Positions 17,037 to 26,350 of a stretch of DNA of 64,000 nucleotides are shown here, piece by piece. Every line of letters begins with the position of its first letter. The stretch's first letter is position 1. Under the pieces are notes generated by a model. It saw nothing but the letters and a program-made list of their open reading frames with translations, searched no databases and was not told where the DNA came from. This DNA is from Actinosynnema sp. ALI-1.44 (GTDB lineage Bacteria; Actinomycetota; Actinomycetes; Mycobacteriales; Pseudonocardiaceae), in the NCBI RefSeq assembly GCF_001984155.1, contig NZ_MTQO01000044.1, forward strand, positions 248,001 to 312,000, written 5' to 3'. Both the position numbers and the translations under genes were made by a program.

Positions 17037-17696
17037 TCACCGCCCTGACACGGCCCCTGACACCGATGCCATGGCATTCCGGCGTGCACGCCGGATGATG
17101 ATCTCGACCACGAACAGGTTGACGATCCACCCCAGAGTCTGGCCGATCGGGATCATCGACGTCGCCTCCTCCCCGATCGACCCGAGGTCCGCACCCCCGA
17201 ACGGCACCTGGGCCAGCAGGAGCAGCGGAACGAGGATGCGTGACGTGACAGCGAGGAACGTCAGCGCGTAATTGCGCATCATCCACTCCCGGTGGTGCAC
17301 GAAATCACGCCGACGAGCCGCCCGGTAGGCCTGAAACCCGGTGATCAGCCACAGGACGGCGGCGACGGTGAGGCCGACCTGCGTAACGGGCCGACCGGAC
17401 CAGATGGCCACGGGGATCGTGGCCACCGCCGACGGCACGACCCCGGCCAGGAGGTAGATCCGGCCGATCGTTCGGTGGACTCGCCTGCGTGCCCGTACCT
17501 TCGGAATGAACTGCAGCGGACCGAGAACAAGCGCCACCGCGGCCGTGAAGATGTGCCCGACCAGGACCGAGTACTGGAGGCTGTCACGCACGTCGAGGCG
17601 GCTGTCGCCGATGTCGAGGCTGAGGTATGGCTGCGCGAGCACCCCGCTGAAGATCAGCGCGACGACGAACAGCAACCAAGCTCGCTTCTTCCGCAT
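17037..17696 (-). CDS. DUF2306 multi-pass membrane protein
   Basis: 219 residues with about six hydrophobic helices. The segment YSVLVGHIFTAAVALVLGPLQF..RVHRTIGRIYL and the HHREWMMRNYALTFLAVTSRI block are typical of DUF2306 proteins, which are of unknown function and are sometimes thought to be heme- or redox-linked because of their conserved histidines. The ATG has GGGAGGG upstream. It is the first gene of the operon with the two serine hydrolases; a small palindrome lies in its upstream region. Confidence 0.8.
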   Translation of the reverse strand: MRKKRAWLLFVVALIFSGVLAQPYLSLDIGDSRLDVRDSLQYSVLVGHIFTAAVALVLGPLQFIPKVRARRRVHRTIGRIYLLAGVVPSAVATIPVAIWSGRPVTQVGLTVAAVLWLITGFQAYRAARRRDFVHHREWMMRNYALTFLAVTSRILVPLLLLAQVPFGGADLGSIGEEATSMIPIGQTLGWIVNLFVVEIIIRRARRNAMASVSGAVSGR

Positions 17697-17777
17697 GACC
17701 CAAGCCCTCCCACTCGCTCAGCGCCATGCTCCCTTCCCTGCTGCCCCACGGTCATACGTCGCCAAGCGGCAGTGTCC

Positions 17778-17793
17778 TACGCAAAGCTGCGTA
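17778..17793. promoter_or_regulatory. TACGCA/TGCGTA inverted repeat upstream of the DUF2306 operon
   Basis: TACGCAAAGCTGCGTA has perfect 6-bp arms around a 4-bp centre, about 80 bp upstream of the DUF2306 start and 110 bp upstream of the small plus-strand ORF. It is a candidate operator; the protein is unknown. Confidence 0.3.
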
Positions 17794-17903
17794 CACACGG
17801 GCGGTGCACCCATTCACCGATCGCCATTTATCGATCACGGCGCTGAGTCGTAGCTCCAGGAAGTGTTGGACAAAACAGGGCACGCCGGGCGGATACTCAG
17901 CGC

Positions 17904-18083
17904 ATGAGCTCTGACGCCACTCGGGTACTCCGGAAGGTCGCGGTACGCGTGTTCGTACTCGCGTTCCTCTGCGGGATCCTGGAGCAGCCGCTGGCGGCCA
18001 TGGCGCTCGCCCTCGCCGGTTTCGGGCTGCTTTTCGCGCCGGTCAACCCGGCTGAGCCACGCCGTCAGGGCCCCGTTCGATGA
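17904..18083 (+). CDS. Possible 59-aa membrane protein, tail overlapping LysR gene
   Basis: A short ORF beginning MSSDATRVLRKVAVRVFVLA with one long hydrophobic stretch (about 12-46) and a polar tail. It ends 41 bp inside the 3' end of the convergent LysR gene. The ribosome site (GGCGGA) is weak and distant. It could be a real small membrane protein or chance. I do not recognise a family. Confidence 0.4.
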   Translation: MSSDATRVLRKVAVRVFVLAFLCGILEQPLAAMALALAGFGLLFAPVNPAEPRRQGPVR

Positions 18084-18936
18084 GGTGCCGCAGCAACGCC
18101 CGCGCCGCCGGGTTGACCGGTTCCGGCTGGCGCCCGGCCAGGTAGATCACCCGGTTGAAGTCGGCGTCGTCGATCTCGGCGAACGGCATCCCGGCGCGCT
18201 CGGCCACCGACCGGGGCACGATGGTGACGCCGAGACCGGCCGCCACCAGGTCGACCAGCAGCGGCACGTGGGTGGCCGCGCACACCGGGTTGTGCCGCAG
18301 ACCGGCGTCGGCGAACCGGCGGCGGACCATCGTCTGCATGACGCTGCCGGTGTAGTCGACGAACGGTTCGTCGTCGATCTCCGCGAACGGCACGCTGCGC
18401 CGCTTTTCCAGCCGGTGTCCCGGGTAGGTGACCAGGACCAGGAGTTGGCTCCACTGCGCGAAACAGGTCAGGCCACCCGGCAGCGGCCCGTCCGCGGCCA
18501 GGTAGGCCAGGTCGAGTTCGCCGCTGGTGACGGCCGCGCTGAGGTCGGCGACGCGGCCGTCCCGGACGTGGATCCGGATGCCCGGGTACCGCGACCGGAA
18601 CACGCCGAGCTCGCGGGGCAGGTCCACGACCGTCAACGTCTGGATCGTGCCGACGGACACCGCACCCCGCGACAGGCCGATGACGTCGGACACCGCGCCC
18701 CGTGCCACGTCGATGTCGGCCACGAGCCGACGCGCGACCGGCAGCAGCGCGCGACCGGCCTCGGTCAGGATGACGCGACGGGTGGTCCGTTCGAACAGCT
18801 GCGCGCCCAGTTCGTGCTCGAGCTTGCGGATCGAGGAGCTCAACGCCGACTGCACGATGTGGGCCCGCTGTGCCGCCACGGTGAAGCTGCCCTCACCTGC
18901 GACCGCGAGGAAGTGCTCCAGCTGCCTCAGTTCCAT
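18043..18936 (-). CDS. LysR-family transcriptional regulator
   Basis: 297 residues. The LysR helix-turn-helix is at about 1-60 (MELRQLEHFLAVAGEGSFTVAAQRAHIVQSALSSSIRKLEHELGAQLFERTTRRVILTEAG), followed by the two-lobed effector domain. The ATG at 18936 overlaps the stop of the preceding PLP-enzyme gene in a TGATG junction, which fixes the start and couples translation. It is therefore likely the regulator of that dehydratase. Inducer unknown, perhaps an amino acid. Confidence 0.9.
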   Translation of the reverse strand: MELRQLEHFLAVAGEGSFTVAAQRAHIVQSALSSSIRKLEHELGAQLFERTTRRVILTEAGRALLPVARRLVADIDVARGAVSDVIGLSRGAVSVGTIQTLTVVDLPRELGVFRSRYPGIRIHVRDGRVADLSAAVTSGELDLAYLAADGPLPGGLTCFAQWSQLLVLVTYPGHRLEKRRSVPFAEIDDEPFVDYTGSVMQTMVRRRFADAGLRHNPVCAATHVPLLVDLVAAGLGVTIVPRSVAERAGMPFAEIDDADFNRVIYLAGRQPEPVNPAARALLRHLIERGPDGVAQPG

Positions 18937-19901
18937 CAGCGAAGGCCGACCCAGCGGTGATACGCGGCCATGTCGACGTTGCTGCCGCACACGATCGTAG
19001 CCACGTGCCGCCCGGCGAAACGGTCGCGGTTCTCGAGTACCGCCGCGATGCCCAGCGCCGCCGACGGCTCGACGACGAGACCGGCGTGTTCAAGCAGCAT
19101 CCGCATCCCGGTCACGATCGACGACTCCTCGACCAGGACGGCGTCGTCCGCGACCAGCAGCAGGTCCGCCAGGACCTCGGGAATGGGACACCGGCCCGCC
19201 ACGCCGTCGGCGATGGTGGCGATCGAGTCGGTGGTGACCACGCGTCGTTCGTGCCAGGAGCGGGTCATCGCCGGAGCGCCCAGCGGCTGGACGCAGATCA
19301 CCTCGACACCGGGCGCCAGTGCCTTCATCACGTGCCCCACACCGGTGGCCATCGCGCCGCCGCCGAGGGCGATCAGCACGGTGTCGACGTACGGTGCCGC
19401 GTCGGCGAGTTCCAGGCCGATGGTGGCCGCGCCTTCGCAGGTTTCGATGTCCAGGCTGTCCTCCACCAGCCTGATGCCGTCGGCGCGGGCGATGTCCGCC
19501 GCCCGTTCGCGTGCCAGTTCGTGGTCGCCGTCCACCAGTTCCAGCTTGGCTTCCAGCGCACGGATCCGGTCGAGCTTCGCCACTGTCGCGTGCCGTGATG
19601 CCACGACGGTGACGTCGAGCCCCCGGCCGCGACCGGACCAAGCGAGGGCTTGGCCAAGGTTTCCCGCACTGGCGCACACCACGGCGCGCGGGCCGCGCTC
19701 GGCGAGTTCGCTCGCGACCAACTCGGTGCCTCGGCCCTTGAAGCTGCGGACCGGGTTCGCCGTTTCGAGTTTGACGCTCACCGCGCACCCGAGGTACGGC
19801 TCCAGCGCCTCGCAGCGGTACAGCGGCGTGTCGAGAAAGACCGGGTCGATCACCTGGCGGGCCGCCCGGATCCGAGCGGTGTCAAGGCGCGTCTCCTGCA
19901 C
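18936..19901 (-). CDS. PLP-dependent threonine/serine dehydratase-like enzyme
   Basis: 321 residues of the fold-type II PLP family. The PLP lysine is in NPVRSFKGRG (about 49-58), with SAGNLGQALAW and the glycine loop LIALGGGAMATGVG binding the phosphate. Layout and length match catabolic threonine/serine dehydratases or ectoine-utilisation-type eutB proteins. It has no regulatory ACT domain, so it is not the biosynthetic IlvA form. The reaction would be deamination of a hydroxy-amino acid to a 2-oxo acid. LysR follows with overlapping stop and start. Confidence 0.82.
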   Translation of the reverse strand: MQETRLDTARIRAARQVIDPVFLDTPLYRCEALEPYLGCAVSVKLETANPVRSFKGRGTELVASELAERGPRAVVCASAGNLGQALAWSGRGRGLDVTVVASRHATVAKLDRIRALEAKLELVDGDHELARERAADIARADGIRLVEDSLDIETCEGAATIGLELADAAPYVDTVLIALGGGAMATGVGHVMKALAPGVEVICVQPLGAPAMTRSWHERRVVTTDSIATIADGVAGRCPIPEVLADLLLVADDAVLVEESSIVTGMRMLLEHAGLVVEPSAALGIAAVLENRDRFAGRHVATIVCGSNVDMAAYHRWVGLR

Positions 19902-19972
19902 GAGTCAGCAGTGTAGTGCCGTGCAGGGACATGCGCCCCGATCGACCGTCGGAGCGCATGTCCTCTGTGGTG

Positions 19973-21631
19973 TCAGAACTTGCGGTCGAGCTTCAGGGTC
20001 TTGACCATCTCGTTGGCTCGTTCCTCGAACGAGCGGTCGGATCGCGGCGCCGGGCGGCCCGCGTCACCGTCGGCCGGGACGTCCGGCCTCGGCGCACCGG
20101 CACACGTGGTCCGCGAACCGGGCAGGACGCCGTTGATCAGGTAGTCGTTGATCTTCTCCGTGGCGCAGGGGTTGTTGCCGTACTGGCCGTGCGAGCCCTC
20201 GTCGGCGATCGAGACGAGGTTGTCGTTGAGCTTCGACGCCATCGCCGGGCCGCCGTCGTACTGGGTGGCCGGGTCGAACTCGGCCTGGATCACGAGACCG
20301 GTCGGGTATCCCTTGCGCTTGAGGTCGACGAGCCGCTCCGGCGGGGTGAACGACCGGAAGGTGCATTCGGTCGGTTCGGCCGCGTTCGCGCCCCGGCCGT
20401 ACGGGTAGCGCTCGCGGAACAGCCGCATCTGCTCGTAGTAGACGTTCAGGTCCGCGGGCCAGTCGGCTTCACAGGTCACCGTGGGGAAGATCTCGTTGAA
20501 CGTCTCGGGGTTCAGGGCCTTGTTGAGCGCGTGGAGCCCCTTGCCGGTGTCCGGCGGCAGGGTCCCGCCGACGGATTCCTTGATCTTGCCGACGAGTTCG
20601 GCCAGCAGCGCCCAGTTGGGCCGAGGAGTGGCCCAGAATCCCACCACCTGGTCGAACACGTTGCGGTCGATCTGCGGGAAATCGGGGGTGTCCGGCCACG
20701 GGATCGGTTTGGCGGCCAGTTGTTTGCCGATCGCGTCGAGTGCGGCGCTCACCTGCGCGACCGAACTGCCGAGGTGGTACGTCTTGTCCCGCGCGGCCAC
20801 CCATTTCACCCAGGCGTCGACGCTCTGGTTCACGGCGACGGCCTGTTGCTTGGACGCCTCGTAGTAGAACCACTCCGGGTGCATCGACGAGTCGAGCACG
20901 CTGCGGTTGAGCTTGCTGGGGAACAAGCTGCCGTACACCGCGCCCAGGTACGTGCCGTAGGAGAAGCCGAGGTAGTTGATTTTCTTCTCACCCAGCGCCT
21001 CCCGGATCACGTCCATGTCCCGTGCGGTGTTGGCCGTGCTCACGAACGGCCGCAGCCCACCGCCCGCACGCTGGCAGGCGGCTTCCCTGGCGCGTGCGGC
21101 CGCGGCGATCGCGGGGAACTGGTCGTCCGTCGGTCTGGTCCTCGGCGGCTCCCAATAGGCGACCTCGCACATGAGCTGGGTCGAGCGGCCGACACCCCGC
21201 GGGTCGAAGCCGATCAGGTCGTAGCTGGTGCCGATCGCCTCGGATTCCAGGAAGGACGGCATCAACAGCCCACTCCCGCCTGGCCCGCCGGGGTTGAGCA
21301 GCAGCACGCCCTGCCGTTTGGCCGGGTCCTTGGCCTTGCGGCGGCTGATCGCGACGTTGAGCTTGCCGTCACCGGGCTTGCGGTAGTTCATCGGCACGGT
21401 CAGCGTCGCGCAGTCCATGCCCGCCCAAAGCTTGTCCCACTCCTCCTGCGGCCATCCGGGCGGCGGCTGCCCGGCGACGCACTGCGCCCACGAAACGCCC
21501 TGCTTCGCGACCGAAGTCAGGTCGGCATCTCCTGCCGCAGCAGGAAAAGTGCACAGTCCTAAAGCGACAGTCGCACCGGCGGCGACAGCGGTGGCGCGCA
21601 GCGGCCCCGCTGCCCCTAGTCGAATCCTCAC
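19973..21631 (-). CDS. Secreted alpha/beta hydrolase, TAP-like tripeptidyl aminopeptidase
   Basis: 552 residues from the GTG at 21631, chosen because GGAGG stands at ideal distance; an ATG five codons upstream is part of that site. A signal peptide covers about 1-33. The catalytic serine is S224 in GFSYGTYLG, preceded by LLLNPGGPGGSG (oxyanion) and GFDPRGVGRS. The acid and base are visible in the C-terminal TAP domain as AEFDPATQYDGG and DEGSHGQYG. It should release short peptides from the N-terminus of secreted proteins, like Streptomyces Tap/SlpD/SlpE. Transcribed alone on the minus strand, divergent from the NlpC/P60 gene. Confidence 0.9.
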   Translation of the reverse strand: MRIRLGAAGPLRATAVAAGATVALGLCTFPAAAGDADLTSVAKQGVSWAQCVAGQPPPGWPQEEWDKLWAGMDCATLTVPMNYRKPGDGKLNVAISRRKAKDPAKRQGVLLLNPGGPGGSGLLMPSFLESEAIGTSYDLIGFDPRGVGRSTQLMCEVAYWEPPRTRPTDDQFPAIAAAARAREAACQRAGGGLRPFVSTANTARDMDVIREALGEKKINYLGFSYGTYLGAVYGSLFPSKLNRSVLDSSMHPEWFYYEASKQQAVAVNQSVDAWVKWVAARDKTYHLGSSVAQVSAALDAIGKQLAAKPIPWPDTPDFPQIDRNVFDQVVGFWATPRPNWALLAELVGKIKESVGGTLPPDTGKGLHALNKALNPETFNEIFPTVTCEADWPADLNVYYEQMRLFRERYPYGRGANAAEPTECTFRSFTPPERLVDLKRKGYPTGLVIQAEFDPATQYDGGPAMASKLNDNLVSIADEGSHGQYGNNPCATEKINDYLINGVLPGSRTTCAGAPRPDVPADGDAGRPAPRSDRSFEERANEMVKTLKLDRKF

Positions 21632-21817
21632 GAAATCACCCTCCATCCAGGTGCGCGTTCGACAAGATCGCACGGAGCGAGAAAGTAGTGACGCAGCGTT
21701 AAGCGCCGGATAAGCGAAGTGGCGAGAATATGCACGCGATGCCCCCTGGTGGACTTGACCAAGAACCGTTCGTAACCTGTTCGTGATCCTGTGTTCGATC
21801 AAGGAGCGCTCGGAAAC

Positions 21818-22918
21818 ATGCACTTACGGCGGTTCACACGGTTGTTCGCGGCCTCCGCGCTTGTCCTGGCGCTGCCCGCCCTGCCTGCGACAGCACAGCC
21901 CACGACCCAGGCCGACGCGGTCGAGCGGTACCGCGAGCTCAACGTCGAAGCCGAGCAGGTGCACCAGGACTTCCTGCAGGCCACGGAGGACAAGGTCGCC
22001 AAGCAGGCGGAACTCGACAAGGCGACCGCCGACCTCGCGGCCGCACAGCGCGCCGAGGCCGCGGCGAAGGACAGCCAGGCCCGGTTCCGTGGCCAGGTCG
22101 ACGACCTGAGCAGTGCCCGGTTCCGCGGCGCCCGCTTCGACAAGATGATGGCGTTGCTCACCGGCAAGTCCGAGCGTGACTTCCTGGACAGAGCCACCGC
22201 GTTGGGTGTGCTGGCCGAGCAGAGCAATCAAACCCTGCGGGACATGGCGGACGCGGTCGCCGCGACGGAGAAGGCGCAAAGCCAGGCGTCACAGGCCCAG
22301 CACACGGCGACAACAGCCCGGGACGCCGCGGTCAAGCTGACCAACGAGATCGCCGCGCGACAAGCGGCCCTCGACACGAAGATCGCGAAAGTCAAGGCGG
22401 ACCTGGACAAGCTCACCGCGGCGCAGAAAGCCGAACTGGCAGGACCGCCGGACCCTGTTCCCCCAACCCCGCCGCCCGCACGCACCACTCAGCCCAAGCC
22501 GCCCGCGCCGACCAAGGCGCCTGCGCCGCCGCCCTCCACGGGCGCACCCGCCGACGCCGCGGCACGAGCGGTGGCCGCCGCTCTGAGCAGGCGCGGTGAC
22601 GCTTACGTCTGGGGCGGCACCAAACCCGGCGGTTTCGACTGCTCCGGCCTGACACTGTGGTCCTACGCCCAGGCGGGAATCTCACTCCCCCGCACCAGCC
22701 GTGCCCAGTTCGGCGCGGGCATATCCGTGCCCAAGGATCAGCTGCGCCCCGGCGATCTGCTGTTCTACGGCTCCAGCGCGGGCTCGATCCACCACGTGGC
22801 GATGTACGTCGGTGGCGGCAACATCGTGCACGCGTCGACGTACGGGGTGCCGGTCAAGTCCGGGCCGATGTCCATCGGCGGTCGGGATTACTTCGGTGCG
22901 CGACGAATCGTCGGCTGA
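21818..22918 (+). CDS. Secreted NlpC/P60 peptidoglycan endopeptidase (RipA-like)
   Basis: 366 residues: signal peptide (1-26), a long coiled-coil region (about 35-205) rich in Ala, Glu, Lys and Gln, a Pro/Thr/Ala linker (about 208-245) and a C-terminal NlpC/P60 domain. The catalytic pair is C275 in FDCSGL and H326 in IHHVAMYV. It cuts the D-Glu to meso-diaminopimelate bond of stem peptides during cell separation; the coiled coil probably holds it inactive or docks it to FtsEX-like partners. The ATG at 21818 has AAGGAG upstream. Confidence 0.92.
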   Translation: MHLRRFTRLFAASALVLALPALPATAQPTTQADAVERYRELNVEAEQVHQDFLQATEDKVAKQAELDKATADLAAAQRAEAAAKDSQARFRGQVDDLSSARFRGARFDKMMALLTGKSERDFLDRATALGVLAEQSNQTLRDMADAVAATEKAQSQASQAQHTATTARDAAVKLTNEIAARQAALDTKIAKVKADLDKLTAAQKAELAGPPDPVPPTPPPARTTQPKPPAPTKAPAPPPSTGAPADAAARAVAAALSRRGDAYVWGGTKPGGFDCSGLTLWSYAQAGISLPRTSRAQFGAGISVPKDQLRPGDLLFYGSSAGSIHHVAMYVGGGNIVHASTYGVPVKSGPMSIGGRDYFGARRIVG

Positions 22919-22931
22919 GCCGCACGACAAC

Positions 22932-22968
22932 GCACGGGCGCCCCGTGCCGCCGCAGGGACGCCCGTGC
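22932..22968. terminator. GC-rich hairpin between convergent genes
   Basis: GCACGGG-CGC-CCCGTGC forms a 7-bp stem, and GCACGGGCG can also pair with CGCCCGTGC 20 bases further on for a 9-bp stem. The element lies between the NlpC/P60 stop and the stop of the convergent protease, so it can serve both. Confidence 0.5.
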
Positions 22969-22978
22969 CGGGAAACGG

Positions 22979-23758
22979 TTAGAGCGTCGCTTCCCACGCG
23001 GTCACCGCGCCACCGGTCACCTGGTCGATCCAGGCCCGGTAGCCGGGGACGCTGTTGTACAGGCCGGGGCCGTTGAGGCAGTTGGCGCTGTTGTTGCCGG
23101 AACGGCTGGTGGCACCGGTCAGTTCACCGTTGAGGATGGACGGTCCACCCGAGTCGCCGTAGCACGCGCTGGTCCCGGGCGCGCCCTGGAAGCAGATCTC
23201 CTTGCCCGGCTTGAAACTGGCCGTGCACCGCGAGTCGGCGACCCTGGTGCTCTCCACTTCGCGCAACTGCGGTGACGAACCACCGCAGCCCGGGTTGCCA
23301 CAGGTCTGGCCGTGGCCGATCAGCGTGTTGACGCTGCCGACCGGCGGGTGGTTCGCCGCAATCCTGATCGGCTTCGACGTGGCCGCCCTCGACAGCCGCA
23401 CGACGGCGATGTCGTTCTGGCCGAGGGTGGCGCTGGCCGCGGTGATGACCTCGCCACCGGATCCGGTGTTGACCGAACCGATCCGTGCCGTGAACCCACC
23501 ACCGGTGGAGCCCTGGACACAGTGCTTGGCGGTGACGAGCCACTGCGGCGCGATCAGCGAAGCACCGCAGAAATGACGGCCACTTCGTTGCAGTGAAGCG
23601 AAGAAGGAGTACGGCGTGGTGACGACCCGGCCGCCGATGATGAACGGTTGGGCCTGCGGTTCAGCCTGCTGGACGGCCTGGGCCGGAGCACCCAGCCCCA
23701 GGCCGACCGTCGAGACGACGGCGGCTGCCGCGAGCATGGTCAGACGACGAATCCACAT
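22979..23758 (-). CDS. Secreted trypsin-like serine protease
   Basis: 259 residues with a signal peptide and short propeptide, then the mature start IIGG at about 40-43. The triad is H79 (TAKHCV), D116 (NDIAVV) and S203 (GDSGGP). Cysteines pair as in chymotrypsin-fold enzymes. The S1 region cannot be assigned with certainty. The ATG at 23758 is preceded by GTAGGAGG. It is an extracellular digestive protease of the S1 family, common in actinomycetes. Confidence 0.92.
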   Translation of the reverse strand: MWIRRLTMLAAAAVVSTVGLGLGAPAQAVQQAEPQAQPFIIGGRVVTTPYSFFASLQRSGRHFCGASLIAPQWLVTAKHCVQGSTGGGFTARIGSVNTGSGGEVITAASATLGQNDIAVVRLSRAATSKPIRIAANHPPVGSVNTLIGHGQTCGNPGCGGSSPQLREVESTRVADSRCTASFKPGKEICFQGAPGTSACYGDSGGPSILNGELTGATSRSGNNSANCLNGPGLYNSVPGYRAWIDQVTGGAVTAWEATL

Positions 23759-24258
23759 TGTTGCTTCGAACCTCCTACAGAGCAGGGGTGTCCGGCAGGT
23801 CGGACATCTGTAGTGCGGTAACAATCGACACCTGACCGTAGTGGGCTGTAATGTGTCGTGGTACCCCCCGTTAGTACCAACCTCGTTGCAGTGGAAAATT
23901 TCCGGTACACAGCGTTTTCCGAGTAGGATTTGCGTAACGGCACTGCGACCGCCTGATACGTTTCCGTCACCGCATGCCGCTAACACCTGACGCCGTTCGT
24001 CGACTTTTTCCGTGTGACCTCGAAGCGAGCGATCGGCGACGATCTGATCGAGAGGAAGATCGACGCTGCCTTGGTGGGACGACGCCGTGTCGCAGGCAGC
24101 GGGCGAGGTCAGGCGCTGAGTCAGGGAGGACGGCCTGGGGTCCGGAACACGCGAGCAGTGGCTGCGGGAACCGGCGCGGTTTCAAGCCGTCCTTCGACGC
24201 GGCCACCGCCGTCGCCGACTACGTAAAATGGCGTACCGAGAATCCACGGTAGGACAGA
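23759..24258. other. Intergenic stretch with a possible epimerase tail
   Basis: About 500 bp upstream of the protease. The first 150 bp is AT-rich for this genome and likely holds the protease promoter. Near 24180-24252 the plus strand reads GFKPSFDAATAVADYVKW followed by RTENPR and a stop, which resembles the C-terminus of an NAD-dependent epimerase. No further homologous part is seen, so it is at most a scrap. Confidence 0.35.
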
Positions 24259-25494
24259 TCAGGTGACGCGGCCGGGCGCGTCACCCCACTGTTCGTAGGC
24301 GCGGCTCGCGAGCAGGTCACGCAACCGGTCCATGGCGTCCCAGACGTCGACAAAACGGGTGTACAACGGGGAAGGGCCGATACGCAGCCGGTTGGGCTCC
24401 CGGTAGTCGCAGATCACCCCGACGTGCCCGAGCGCCTGGCAGATCCGCCACGCGTCGGGGTGTTCCAGCGTCACATGCCCACCACGCCGGTCGGAGTCGA
24501 GCGGCGAAGCAACCCGCATCCCGGTCGGAGCGAGGTCGATCACGAACTCGCCGAGCCGCTTGCCCTTGTCCCGGATCCGCGCCACCCCGGCCTCCTCGAC
24601 GACCGCCAACGCCGGATCCACCGCGGCCAGGGACAGCACGGGCGGGGTGCCGACGAGGAACCGCTCGATCCCGTCGACCGGGTGGTAGTCCGTGCCCATC
24701 CGGAACTGGTCGCGTTGCCCGAACCACCCCCAGATCGGCTGCCGCAGCGTCGACCGCAGTTCCTTGCGGACGTAGAGGAACGCTGGTGCCCCCGGGCCGC
24801 CGTTGAGGTACTTGTACGTGCACCCGACGGCCAGATCAGCGCCGGAAGCGTGCAACTGGACGGGAAACACACCCGCGCTGTGCGAAAGATCCCACAGCAC
24901 CACCGCTCCAGCCCGTCGAGCCAACGCGTTCACCGCGGCCATGTCGTTCAACGCTCCCGAACGATACGACGCGTGGGACAGCACGACGAGCGCCACGTCG
25001 TCGTCGAGCGCGGCCGACAGCTCGTCGAGATCAAGTCCGGCATCCACATCAGACGGCAAAGCCCGCACCGACAGGCCGCGTTCGGCGGCGAGCCCCTGCA
25101 CGATGTAGCGGTCGGTCGGGAAATCCTCGGCGTCGAGCACGATCGTGCGCCGCTCCGGACTGCCCGCCAGCACAGCGGCCGCCAGCTTGTACAGGTTGAC
25201 CGACGTCGAGTCCGACAGCACGACTTCGCCAGGCCGGGCACCGAGAACGTGCTCAGCGAGCCGATCACCGAGCCGGCTCGCCCAGTCGATCCACGTGTGC
25301 CACGTCCGGACAAGCCCCGTGCCCCACTGGTCGCGCACCACCGCGTCGAGGAAATCCGCGGTGGCGGCGGGCAGCCGTCCGAGTGAGTTCCCGTCCAGGT
25401 AGACCAGGCCCGGGTCATCGATCACGAACCGGTCCCGCAGCCGCGCAAGGGGGTCGGCCGCGTCCAGTTCCTCCGCCATCCGACGCGTGATCAT
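24259..25494 (-). CDS. kynU: Kynureninase
   Basis: 411 residues of the aspartate-aminotransferase fold. The PLP lysine is K228 in VGCTYKYLNGGPG; other family marks are YLDGNSLGRLP near 32-42, DSTSVNLYK near 95-103, WDLSHSAG near 201-208 and IWGWFGQRDQF. It would cleave kynurenine or 3-hydroxykynurenine to anthranilate or 3-hydroxyanthranilate and alanine. The start is uncertain among ATGs at 25506, 25494 and 25479. It follows lpxC by 73 bp on the same strand. No kynA or kynB gene is nearby, so its link to tryptophan breakdown is not shown here. Confidence 0.9.
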   Translation of the reverse strand: MITRRMAEELDAADPLARLRDRFVIDDPGLVYLDGNSLGRLPAATADFLDAVVRDQWGTGLVRTWHTWIDWASRLGDRLAEHVLGARPGEVVLSDSTSVNLYKLAAAVLAGSPERRTIVLDAEDFPTDRYIVQGLAAERGLSVRALPSDVDAGLDLDELSAALDDDVALVVLSHASYRSGALNDMAAVNALARRAGAVVLWDLSHSAGVFPVQLHASGADLAVGCTYKYLNGGPGAPAFLYVRKELRSTLRQPIWGWFGQRDQFRMGTDYHPVDGIERFLVGTPPVLSLAAVDPALAVVEEAGVARIRDKGKRLGEFVIDLAPTGMRVASPLDSDRRGGHVTLEHPDAWRICQALGHVGVICDYREPNRLRIGPSPLYTRFVDVWDAMDRLRDLLASRAYEQWGDAPGRVT

Positions 25495-25567
25495 GCCGAC
25501 CAGCATGGCTGATCCGTCCCGGCAGTACCAGTCGGATGCGCCGAGAGCTCGAGTGTTCAGCCGGGTT

Positions 25568-26350
25568 CTAACCCGCGTAAACACTCACGAGCAGACCGGC
25601 CATCCGGACACCGGCTGTGTGCCCGCTTCGATGTGCCGTCACGTCAAGGCAGTGCGCGGGTATTCCGGACAGGTAGAGGTCCCCGACCAGGTCGAGCAGT
25701 TTGTGCCTGGCCGGTTCGTCCGGGTACCGGGGTTCGTTGCCGTATCCGTCGGGACCGATCAGCACGACGGACTCGATGTCGAGGCCCTGTCCCAGACCGC
25801 TCGCGAGCAGAGCCGTCACTTCGTGTGCGTGTGCGATGGTCCGTGCACGGGATATGCCGCTGATGTACTCATCCGACATCACGCACTGCACTGTTTGTGG
25901 GACACCGAAACATTCGTACGTGTAAGTCCAATGACCCGTGCCAGGCCGGACGCGGATCCAAGCGTCGCCGTCCTCGACGAAGAGCTCCCTGTCCGGCAGT
26001 ACCACGTCCTGGGGCGGGAGTTCGTCGACGTCTCCCAGTACCCCGACGAAGTCCGCCGCGCTGCCGTCCAGCGCGGGCAGTTCCGGGTAGGACAGTTCGA
26101 CCTCGGCATCGGTGATCTCCATGCCGGAGAACGCGCTCATGATGTGCTCGACCGTTGCCACGTCGCCGAGCGTGGTGTGCCTTGTGGTATCGGTGACCGC
26201 CTCCGGTGCCGCCGGTATCCGCGCTTCGCCGTGCCGGAAGGCGATACCGTTGTCCCCGGGGTGGACGGTCACTCGTACCGGGCGCCCCGAGTGCAGCCCC
26301 CTTCCGGTCAGTCGAACCGGTTTCGCCACTGTCCTGCGGGGCACCCTCAC
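25568..26350 (-). CDS. lpxC: UDP-3-O-acyl-N-acetylglucosamine deacetylase (LpxC)
   Basis: 260 residues, somewhat shorter than the usual 300. The N-terminal landmark TGRGLHSG is at 15-22. The active-site set is complete: E68-H69 in ATVEHIMSAF, ALDGSA at 94-99, SGISRART at 164-171, then H216-K217 and D220 in ARHKLLDLVGDL, and H244 in HRSGHT. In Gram-negatives it removes acetate from UDP-3-O-acyl-GlcNAc, the committed step of lipid A synthesis, with zinc. The GTG start overlaps the lpxD stop as GTGA. Finding an intact lpxC in an actinomycete is unexpected. Confidence 0.9.
   Translation of the reverse strand: MRVPRRTVAKPVRLTGRGLHSGRPVRVTVHPGDNGIAFRHGEARIPAAPEAVTDTTRHTTLGDVATVEHIMSAFSGMEITDAEVELSYPELPALDGSAADFVGVLGDVDELPPQDVVLPDRELFVEDGDAWIRVRPGTGHWTYTYECFGVPQTVQCVMSDEYISGISRARTIAHAHEVTALLASGLGQGLDIESVVLIGPDGYGNEPRYPDEPARHKLLDLVGDLYLSGIPAHCLDVTAHRSGHTAGVRMAGLLVSVYAG

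Noticed and set aside
21632-21817. ydaO/c-di-AMP riboswitch before the NlpC/P60 gene
   Set aside because: The region is under 200 bp and I do not see the conserved core.
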